From: an uncultured Marvinbryantia sp.
Lineage (GTDB): Bacteria; Bacillota; Clostridia; Lachnospirales; Lachnospiraceae
Length of the DNA: 48,844 nucleotides
NCBI GenBank assembly: GCA_934408725.1
Contig: CAKRVB010000022.1
Location: 1 to 48,844, forward strand
Reading direction: 5' to 3'
Shown here: positions 25,591-32,500 of the stretch, one piece after another
Position numbering within the stretch: position 1 is the first letter of the stretch
How the letters are laid out: every line of letters starts with the position of its first letter
The notes under the pieces: generated by a model
The model's database searches: none
What the model saw: only the letters and a program-made list of their open reading frames with translations
What the model was told of the DNA's origin: nothing
Translations under genes and position numbers: made by a program

Positions 25591-25815
25591 ACTATGGGGT
25601 ACTTCGTTATGTTCTCTTTGGACCGTACCTCCTGTTTTTATTCTGTTGTATGTTCTGCATTTTCTATTCCAATGGATCGTACCTCTTTCCTTGTTTTTCA
25701 TGGGATATAAATTCTTATCTCATTGGAGTGTACCTCTTTCTTTTATTTTTCCTTTGGAATGTTCTTATGCCATTGGACTGTACCTCTCTTTTTCTTTTAC
25801 TATGGAGCTCTTTCT
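25591..25815. repeat. Degenerate tandem repeats, about 50-bp unit made of two half-units
   Basis: The motif TTGGANYGTACCTC recurs with GTACCTC at 25625, 25679, 25730 and 25780 (spacing 54, 51 and 50). Between these, related half-units of the form YATGGRRTRTTCTTAT occur, including a GTACTTC at 25599, so the pattern alternates A and B halves of about 25 bp. The copies have diverged and the plus strand is very pyrimidine rich. The whole gap between 25390 and 26070 shows no other gene; 25860-26070 is A/T-rich filler. It is not a CRISPR, because there is no constant repeat separated by unique spacers. Confidence 0.7.
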
Positions 25816-26070
25816 TTCATTCTGATCATCTTCTTTTTAATAGTGCCATCTATGTGAACTCCTAAGAGATTATCAATCAGATATTATCAACGTCCCAACG
25901 GTAACACCTCTTTCTTTTTATATTTTCTATTTATTTTCTTTTTGTCTCTCTTGTTTTGTTATCTGTATATTATCATGCTTCTTTCTTTTTGTCAACTACT
26001 TTGTTTTATATTTATAAATATTCAGACTATTCTGTCTATTTTTATATTTTATTGTTATTATTAGTGTTAA

Positions 26071-29000
26071 CTACCTATTCCAGACTGCATGACTTCCATC
26101 TCGTCCCTTGGTTACCACCAGCTGTTCTTCAATCTCCTGTTTCAACTCTGTTACATGAGAAATCATACCGATCATCCTGGATCCACCTGCCATCCTCTTT
26201 AATACCTTTACTGCCTGATTTCTGGAATGTTCATCCAAAGATCCAAATCCCTCATCGATAAACATCATATCCAGTTGAATAGCGGCACAGCTCTGCTGAA
26301 TCTGATCAGCCATCCCCAGTGCCAGTGAAAGGGCTGCCATAAAGGATTCGCCACCGGACAAAGTTCTCACTTCTCTCTCTTTTCCGGTTACTGTAGAATA
26401 TACCATCAGATCTAATCCATGATTTTTCCCTGTACCGGCATTATCCAGCTGATACATGCGCAGTTCATACTGCCCGCCTGACATTTCCCCAAACCGTCGA
26501 TTTGCCGCTATCAGAATATGTTCCAGATAATATCGCTGCACAAATGTCTCAATGTCCATCCTGGCACCTGATACATTGCCAGACAATAGCTGATACAAAT
26601 GTTCTGTCCTGTTATACTCTTCCACGATCTTCTTTCGTGTTTCCTGATTGGCTTTCAACCTTTCCCATGCTTTCCGATTTGTCTGATATCTGGTGCTGCA
26701 CTCTGTCAATTGTTCCCTTACTGCATTCAGTTGTTCCTCTGATCTGGCTCTCTGCTTCTCCAGTTCTTCCAGATCTGGCATGATATTCTGGCCAATTTCT
26801 TTTTCTGCCGTTTCCTTTAACTGTTTTGCGGCTGCAATTGCTTCTCCGTCTTTCTCTAAGCGCTTCTGCATTTTTTCTGCATCCGTCTGCGAATATTGCT
26901 TTGTAATCTGCAGCCATTTTTCTTCTGTCATCTGCCACTTCTCCAGCAGACTCTCATATTTCTTTACTTTTTCCTGTTCTTCTTCCTGCTTTTTCGGTAA
27001 ATCCTGCTCAAATTGTTCCATCAGTACCTGTGCCTGCTTCTGCCTGCCGTTGCTCTCCTGTGCCCGTTTTCTCGCCTCCTGAAAACAAGCTTCTTTTTCT
27101 TTTCTCTTTGCTATAGAAGCTTTTTGCGCCTTCTCTGCTTCCCCTTCTGTCTGATAAGATCCATCCAATCTCAGCTCCGTCATTCTGGCCAAATATCCTT
27201 CCAATATGGCATTTGTCTGTGCCAGCTGATCTTTTATCTGAGTCAGCTGCTTCTCTCGCTCCTGTTTCTGCTCTCTGTTTTTCTCTATCTGACCTTTCAG
27301 TGTATTCCATCTGGTCTTTTGGGCCTCCAGACGGATTCCTTTCATTCTCAGTTCTTCCGTCCATGCAGCAAGATACTTCCCAGCCTGTTCCCAGTATAAT
27401 TCTTCCGGCATTTCTGCAATACTTTTTTGCATCCGAATCCACAAGTTCTCACGTTCCTGAAGCAGTACCTGTTTTTTTTCTTCTGCCAGAGTTCTCTGCA
27501 CTTCTGCCCTGCTGGCATTCTCTTCCTGTTTTTTCTGCAGCTTATTTACTTCTTCCTGAAGCTTCTTCAGTTCGTCTCTGGTCAGTATCTCGCCATTTTC
27601 CTGATCCATACATGGCGCCGGATGCGACAGTGATCCGCATACCGGGCATGGCTTTCCTGGCTTCAGCTTTTCCCGTGCCAGAAGACCTGCCTGCGCATCC
27701 AGAAATGCTGTCTGCTGCTCCAGGTATTCTTTGCTGTAAGTCAGCCACTCTTTTCGGCTTTTCTCATAATTGTTTTTATTCTTTTCTGCCGCTTTTTGCG
27801 TTTTCTTCCACTCGTTCTCCAGGGATTCTGTTTTTTTCAATTCGCTTTCCAGCCCTTGGGCTTCTTCTGTCTGCACCTTCCATAGTGTCATCTGCATCTC
27901 TATATTCTGAAGCGTCTCTTCTTCACACTTCCAGTTCTGGTACTGTTTTTCCAGTTTTTCCTGACTGTTCTGGTTTTCTTCCTCTCCTTTCTTCAATTCG
28001 TGTAACATATTCTTTGTTTTCTCAGCTTCTATCTCTGCCTGTCTGCGTCTCTCCAGAGTCTTCCGTACCTTCTCCACTTCCTGCTCCACTCTGGTATCCT
28101 GCTCCACAGCCAGTTGATAAGCTTCCTCTGCTTTTTTCTCTTCCTTCTGAGCCAGCAGACTTTCCTCTTTCAGCCGTGGAAGCATTGTTCTTTGCTGATA
28201 CAATCCCTGTTCTGTCTGCTTTTTCCGCTGTACTGCTTCCTGCCATTGCAAATATCGTTCCTGGATTTCCCCTACCTGACGGATCTGTAAAATTTTTCTT
28301 TTCACTGCCTGGCGTTCTTCTTCCGTCTCCTGGTATTCTTCCAGCACTTTTTCTGCCTGCTCTTTCTGCTGAAAATACCGCATCTGGTTCTTTCCATGAA
28401 TCACAGCTTCTCTGTCCTCATCCCGCTTCCGTGACAGCTCCATGCAACGTTTTTCCAGTTCCTCCTGCTGCCTGCCAGATACCTCGCACAACTTCTCCAG
28501 TTCTTCCAGTAACAGCTCCAGATCCGTTACCGACAGCCGGTCTGATGAGAGAATTCTTCTCCGTACCTGTTCCATCTCATCTGCATCTTCATACTCCTTC
28601 GGCAACAGAATGTGGGCTGCCTCTGTCTGACAGATGGTACGAATTTTTCCGATTTCACTCTGCTTCTCTTTTCTCTTTCCCGCCAGATTCTCGGTCAGCT
28701 TCTGGTAGAACTCTGTTTGAAACAGTTTACGGAAAATCTTTTTTTTGTCATCTGATTTTGCCCGCAGCAATTCCATAAACTCTCCCTGGGCAATCATAGC
28801 TACCTGCATAAATTGTCCTTTTGTCAGTCCTACCAGTTCTTCCAGTTTCTGATTTGCTTCTTTTTGTGGATACTCCGTTCCATCCGGCATATACAGTGCC
28901 ACACTTCCAGATACCTCCAGACTGCCATTTCCTCTTTTTTTCGGGCGTATATGTCTCGGACTTCTTCTCACAGTGTAAATACCCTTTTCTGTTCCCCGCA

Positions 29001-29259
29001 TCTCTTCAAATTCCAGCTCTACATACGGTTCCAGACCTTCACTGCCATATTGACTCTGCAGTTCTGTCCCATCCTTTTTGTTACTTACAGAGCTTGCTTC
29101 TCCGTACAGCGCAAATACAACCGCATCAAACACTGTCGTTTTTCCTGCTCCTGTATCCCCGGTGATCAGAAACAGATTCTGCCGCAGCCCGGAGAAATCA
29201 ATCTCTGTTTTTTTTCCATAGGAGCCAAACGCCTGCATTGTCAGTTTTCTCGGTCTCAT
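26071..29259 (-). CDS. sbcC: Exonuclease subunit SbcC (Rad50-like SMC ATPase)
   Basis: A 1062-residue protein of usual length. Walker A GDTGAGKTT is at residues 34-42. Two long coiled coils (about 180-500 and 560-880) flank a zinc hook CPVC near residue 538. The ABC signature LSGGESFMAALSLALG and Walker B LDMMFIDEGFGSLDE lie at the C-terminus. With SbcD it forms the ATP-driven nuclease that opens hairpins and processes double-strand breaks. Its ATG overlaps the sbcD stop by 4 nt. A large number of antisense open frames in this gene are composition artefacts. Confidence 0.97.
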   Translation of the reverse strand: MRPRKLTMQAFGSYGKKTEIDFSGLRQNLFLITGDTGAGKTTVFDAVVFALYGEASSVSNKKDGTELQSQYGSEGLEPYVELEFEEMRGTEKGIYTVRRSPRHIRPKKRGNGSLEVSGSVALYMPDGTEYPQKEANQKLEELVGLTKGQFMQVAMIAQGEFMELLRAKSDDKKKIFRKLFQTEFYQKLTENLAGKRKEKQSEIGKIRTICQTEAAHILLPKEYEDADEMEQVRRRILSSDRLSVTDLELLLEELEKLCEVSGRQQEELEKRCMELSRKRDEDREAVIHGKNQMRYFQQKEQAEKVLEEYQETEEERQAVKRKILQIRQVGEIQERYLQWQEAVQRKKQTEQGLYQQRTMLPRLKEESLLAQKEEKKAEEAYQLAVEQDTRVEQEVEKVRKTLERRRQAEIEAEKTKNMLHELKKGEEENQNSQEKLEKQYQNWKCEEETLQNIEMQMTLWKVQTEEAQGLESELKKTESLENEWKKTQKAAEKNKNNYEKSRKEWLTYSKEYLEQQTAFLDAQAGLLAREKLKPGKPCPVCGSLSHPAPCMDQENGEILTRDELKKLQEEVNKLQKKQEENASRAEVQRTLAEEKKQVLLQERENLWIRMQKSIAEMPEELYWEQAGKYLAAWTEELRMKGIRLEAQKTRWNTLKGQIEKNREQKQEREKQLTQIKDQLAQTNAILEGYLARMTELRLDGSYQTEGEAEKAQKASIAKRKEKEACFQEARKRAQESNGRQKQAQVLMEQFEQDLPKKQEEEQEKVKKYESLLEKWQMTEEKWLQITKQYSQTDAEKMQKRLEKDGEAIAAAKQLKETAEKEIGQNIMPDLEELEKQRARSEEQLNAVREQLTECSTRYQTNRKAWERLKANQETRKKIVEEYNRTEHLYQLLSGNVSGARMDIETFVQRYYLEHILIAANRRFGEMSGGQYELRMYQLDNAGTGKNHGLDLMVYSTVTGKEREVRTLSGGESFMAALSLALGMADQIQQSCAAIQLDMMFIDEGFGSLDEHSRNQAVKVLKRMAGGSRMIGMISHVTELKQEIEEQLVVTKGRDGSHAVWNR

Positions 29260-30410
29260 TCCTGTTCCTCCTGCACTTCTCCGATTACCTTTTTTAACAG
29301 CATCTTTTCTTCTTCATTCAGATCCTTCAGAAACGAACAGCAAAGCAGATAGGGATCCTTATCCATTTCCACCTGACTGTCAGCCATTTCATAATCAGGT
29401 CTGTCCCACTGTTCTCTTCGAATCTCCAGGAGATTGGGAAATGCTGTATACAGACGATCCTGCATATCACAAATATCCAGATCCATCCGATCCGTCAGAA
29501 GCACGGATACATAATCCTCACATTCCTGTTTCAGAACCTCATTTAATTCTCCTTTTATGATTCGTACCTCATGTGGCGCATTAAGTGGAATCGTTGTTAC
29601 ACTGCATGTCCCTTTTTCTTTTAATTCCACCATCAGAATTGCCTTCTTCTGTCCTGCTTCGCTGACTGAATACTGCATCGGTGTTCCACAGTATCGGATT
29701 CGATCCTCGCCCACTTTCACAGATTTGTGAATATGTCCCAATGCACTGTAGTCAAACTGTTTCAATATCTCTGCACTCACCTGATCGATATTTCCTACCG
29801 TGCAAATCTCCGAATCCATTCGCTGTACCTGCTCTGCTCCCGTTCCAACCGGAAGGTAAAACTGATGACTGACACAGACATTTCGTTCCTCTTCCCGGAT
29901 CTGTTCCCGTTCTATCATACGCCTTAGGCTTTCCTGATAAGACAAGAGATTTCCATTTTCTTCTGTTCCAACCACCTGCTTCACCATGGATGGTTTTATA
30001 AATGGCAGCAAATAGAAATTCACATTTCCCCATACATCCTGCAATGTCACTTTTTCTATCTGTTCTTCCGGTCCCTGTGGCGGCATTCCGACCATATAGA
30101 TCTTCTGTTCTTCCAGTATATTCCGGTATAGATTTACTCTTGGTGCACTGTCATGATTTCCGCTGATCATCATAATCACTGTATCCGGCACTTCTTTTCT
30201 TAACGCTCTTACAAACTGATCAAATACACTCACTGCCTCCACAGATGGAATTGCTTTATCAAAAATGTCCCCGGCAATCACAATCGCATCCGGGCACTCT
30301 TTTCCAGCCTGTTCCACGATTTGCCGCAAAACAATTTTCTGATCTTCCAGAAGCTCTCTGTTATACAACTTGATGCCAATATGTAAATCCGACAGATGAA
30401 AAAATTTCAT
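29256..30410 (-). CDS. sbcD: Exonuclease subunit SbcD (Mre11-like)
   Basis: The 384-residue nuclease subunit shows the Mre11/SbcD phosphoesterase motifs in order: FHLSDLHIG (Asp8, His10), IVIAGDIFDKA, MMISGNHDSAP and SALGHIHK. A C-terminal capping region follows. It works with SbcC as a complex at the DNA. It has its own promoter and is coupled to sbcC by a 4-nt overlap (ATGA type). Confidence 0.97.
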   Translation of the reverse strand: MKFFHLSDLHIGIKLYNRELLEDQKIVLRQIVEQAGKECPDAIVIAGDIFDKAIPSVEAVSVFDQFVRALRKEVPDTVIMMISGNHDSAPRVNLYRNILEEQKIYMVGMPPQGPEEQIEKVTLQDVWGNVNFYLLPFIKPSMVKQVVGTEENGNLLSYQESLRRMIEREQIREEERNVCVSHQFYLPVGTGAEQVQRMDSEICTVGNIDQVSAEILKQFDYSALGHIHKSVKVGEDRIRYCGTPMQYSVSEAGQKKAILMVELKEKGTCSVTTIPLNAPHEVRIIKGELNEVLKQECEDYVSVLLTDRMDLDICDMQDRLYTAFPNLLEIRREQWDRPDYEMADSQVEMDKDPYLLCCSFLKDLNEEEKMLLKKVIGEVQEEQE

Positions 30411-30444
30411 AGTTACAGGTTTCCTTTCCTATCTTCTTTTTCTC

Positions 30445-30473
30445 AGTTTAACTTTAAATACCATTTCTTTCAA
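30445..30473 (-). promoter_or_regulatory. Promoter of sbcDC
   Basis: TTGAAA (30468-30473) and TAAACT (30445-30450) on the minus strand are 17 nt apart, directly after the terminator of the upstream remnant gene. The leader would be about 30 nt. Confidence 0.5.
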
Positions 30474-30483
30474 CACCTTGACA

Positions 30484-30514
30484 GAAAAAAAGATACCGGC
30501 TGTCTGCGGTATCC
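30484..30514 (-). terminator. Terminator after the ABC transporter remnant
   Basis: CGGTATCC (30507-30514) and GATACCG (30492-30498) form a stem with an 8-nt loop. On the minus strand it is followed by seven to eight Ts. It is a clean intrinsic terminator left from the decayed gene upstream. Confidence 0.8.
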
Positions 30515-30549
30515 TTTTTCCTTCCTAAAACAACATGCGCTCTCTGCGA

Positions 30550-30804
30550 TCATTCTGCTGTCACAAATTGAGAATTATACAGGTTGGCATAGAAACCGCC
30601 TGCATGTAACAGTTCTTCGTGATTTCCCTGCTCAACAATATCCCCATCTTTCATCACCAGGATCTTATTGTCTGCCAGGATCGCTCTGGCAATCGCCAGT
30701 CTCTGCTTCTGCCCTCCGGAGACATTGCTTCCTCCCTGGGAAATCGGGCTGTCATAGCCATCCTCTTTTTCTTCGATTTTTCCTTTCCATTTCATTTTAC
30801 ACAA
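30550..30804 (-). pseudogene. ABC transporter ATP-binding domain remnant with internal deletion
   Basis: The 84-codon frame contains QGGSNVSGGQKQRLAIARAI, the ABC signature of an exporter with fused permease and ATPase domains. It then jumps directly to a D-loop/H-loop downstream segment ADNKILVMKDGDIVEQGNHE. About 50 residues that should hold Walker B, the D-loop and the switch His are missing, and so are the membrane domain and Walker A upstream. The deletion keeps the reading frame. The start is arbitrary. It cannot hydrolyse ATP and is a pseudogene. Confidence 0.85.
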
Positions 30805-30843
30805 TTACCTAACACTGTTATATAATTTTATTCGTTAAATAAT

Positions 30844-30883
30844 AACACCGTTCATTTGTTCTGTCAAACAAATAAACGGTGTT
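30844..30883. terminator. Strong hairpin terminator after the YdjM-like gene
   Basis: AACACCGTT-C-ATTTGTT (30844-30860) pairs with AACAAAT-A-AACGGTGTT (30867-30883), a 16-bp stem with one mismatch and a 6-nt loop. T runs follow on the plus strand, and a weaker T/A-rich tail follows on the minus strand. It ends the minus-strand operon; no plus-strand gene arrives here. Confidence 0.75.
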
Positions 30884-30899
30884 TATATTTTTTTTATTT

Positions 30900-31508
30900 T
30901 TACAGGCAGATTCTTTTCACAAACATCCAGATCACTCTGATCATAGCCAGGAATCCTACTCCAAACAGCACATCATTGACCAGACCGGTGGAAGAAAGTA
31001 TCCGCATTCCAAAATATTTCTTTGCCGGAAAGAAGATCCGTTCTCCTTTTTTATTAAAGAAATCCAGAAGCAAATGTGTGGCAAACCCCACTGCAAAATA
31101 ACCTGCTGCAACAGGAAGGAACAACCACAAACACCCGGTCAGAAGTGCCATAGCCAGAAAAGAGTGCATAAAAGCCCGGTGTCTGCTCTTCATTCCAATC
31201 GCACAGATGGTCAGAAACGCCTGCACTGACAGCCAGATCCGTATCAGATTCACATTCTGTATCATACGGCTGCAGATCCCAATCTGCCAGATATAATCTG
31301 CTGCTCCCACTGCGACCACCGTTGATACCATCAAGGCGATCATTTTATTGGCATCCCGGTGGGATCCTGAAGTTCCCACATCAATATCACTGATCACAGA
31401 TCCAATCAGTGCTCCTGCTGTCCCTGCTACTAATTCTGTCATATTCCTCGGCTGCAGTATTAAAAGTCCCGTGGTAACTCCCACCACTGCATGTGTTTTT
31501 CCTAACAT
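30900..31508 (-). CDS. YdjM-like inner membrane protein (metal-dependent hydrolase superfamily)
   Basis: The 202-residue protein starts MLGKTHAVVGVTTGLLILQP and has four to five hydrophobic helices. The early His, the motif SVISDIDVGTSGSHRDANK and the late AVGFATHLLLDFFNKKGERI are typical of the YdjM/LexA-regulated family, proposed to be membrane metal-dependent hydrolases. The substrate is unknown. It follows the dehydrogenase gene by 17 nt and ends in a terminator. Confidence 0.8.
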   Translation of the reverse strand: MLGKTHAVVGVTTGLLILQPRNMTELVAGTAGALIGSVISDIDVGTSGSHRDANKMIALMVSTVVAVGAADYIWQIGICSRMIQNVNLIRIWLSVQAFLTICAIGMKSRHRAFMHSFLAMALLTGCLWLFLPVAAGYFAVGFATHLLLDFFNKKGERIFFPAKKYFGMRILSSTGLVNDVLFGVGFLAMIRVIWMFVKRICL

Positions 31509-31525
31509 AAATCTGTCTTTTACAA

Positions 31526-32482
31526 TTACTGAATCTGTCCAATAATCCCATGCAGGTATTCGTAACAGTGTTCCAGTCCTTTCTTTCCTTCTTCATCCAG
31601 AGGGAGCTGCAGTACACGGTCAATTCCATTTCTGGAAATGACACACGGCATACTCATGGCCACCTCAGACAATCCATACTCTCCATCCAGCACCGTGGAT
31701 ACCGGCACGACCGCCTTCTCGTTTCTCATAATCGCCCCCACCAGGCGGCAGACGCTTAAGGCAATTCCTGAACTGGTATATCCCTTTAATTCTACAATAT
31801 CCAGTCCACTGACTTTCACCTCATGGAGCAGTTTTTCTTTATCGATCGGTTCCTCCAGTTCGAACTGTGACTGAAATTCAGAAAACGGAATTCCCACAAT
31901 ATTCACGCAGTTCCATGGAATGAAGCAGGTTCCCCCATGTTCTCCCATAACAAAACCAGTTACATTCTTGGCATCTACCTTGCAGATATCCGCCAGCATC
32001 TTGTTAAATCTTGCCGTATCCAGCAAAGTTCCAGTTCCGAAGATCTTATTCATCGGATAACGGAATTCATGCTGTGCTATATAAGTCAGAATATCCATCG
32101 GGTTGGATACATTGATCAGAATCGCATCTCTGGTATAAGACACGATCTTCTTCATAGTCTCCCGCATCACTTCCACATTGGTCTGCAGAAGTACCATACG
32201 ATCTCTGGAATTGCCTGGCTGAATACTCGGGCCGGCTGTATTGATAATAATCTGTGCATCCTCACACTCTTCAAAGCCACCAACTCTGATATTGGTATTC
32301 GAGCTGTAAGCAAAGGCCGTCGTATGGCTGGCATCCAGCACTACTCCCAATGCCTTCTTCTCATTCCGGTTGAGCACCACAATCTCATCGGCCAGATTCA
32401 TACGAAGAATAGAATCCAGTATGGCAGATCCCACATGACCGGCTCCAATCAGTACAATTTTTCCATAATTTAAATGTTTCAT
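31526..32482 (-). CDS. L-lactate/malate dehydrogenase-family 2-hydroxyacid dehydrogenase
   Basis: A 318-residue NAD-dependent dehydrogenase. The nucleotide motif GAGHVG is at 13-18. The catalytic residues are present: Asp155, Arg158 (GTLLDTARF) and His182 (GEHG), with Arg93 in the mobile loop. The loop reads AGPSIQPGNSR, so the residue that chooses lactate (Gln) or malate (Arg) is Ile87 here. The acidic residue that usually binds the adenine ribose is replaced (LNRN, Asn38-Arg39). The enzyme may prefer a larger 2-oxo acid, like hydroxyisocaproate dehydrogenases, or NADPH. It lies 18 nt after the histidine kinase gene and 17 nt before the YdjM-like gene. Confidence 0.85.
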   Translation of the reverse strand: MKHLNYGKIVLIGAGHVGSAILDSILRMNLADEIVVLNRNEKKALGVVLDASHTTAFAYSSNTNIRVGGFEECEDAQIIINTAGPSIQPGNSRDRMVLLQTNVEVMRETMKKIVSYTRDAILINVSNPMDILTYIAQHEFRYPMNKIFGTGTLLDTARFNKMLADICKVDAKNVTGFVMGEHGGTCFIPWNCVNIVGIPFSEFQSQFELEEPIDKEKLLHEVKVSGLDIVELKGYTSSGIALSVCRLVGAIMRNEKAVVPVSTVLDGEYGLSEVAMSMPCVISRNGIDRVLQLPLDEEGKKGLEHCYEYLHGIIGQIQ

Positions 32483-32500
32483 CCTCTTTCCTCTTTTCTC

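Noticed and set aside
25591..25815. CRISPR array
   Set aside because: Copies are degenerate and the intervening half-units are themselves related, so there are no unique spacers, and no cas genes are near.
25547..25825. A 92-codon plus-strand frame with repeated hydrophobic peptide
   Set aside because: The repeats are DNA repeats with unit lengths (54, 51, 50) that do not keep frame; no start signal and very pyrimidine-rich composition.
27213..28778. A 521-codon open frame on the plus strand
   Set aside because: It is antisense to the coiled-coil part of sbcC; its Ser/Pro/Leu-rich translation reflects Gln/Glu codons read backwards, and there is no ribosome binding site or known domain.
30844..30883. 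Terminator for a plus-strand gene
   Set aside because: No plus-strand gene ends here; the stem more simply terminates the minus-strand YdjM-like gene, with weaker tail.
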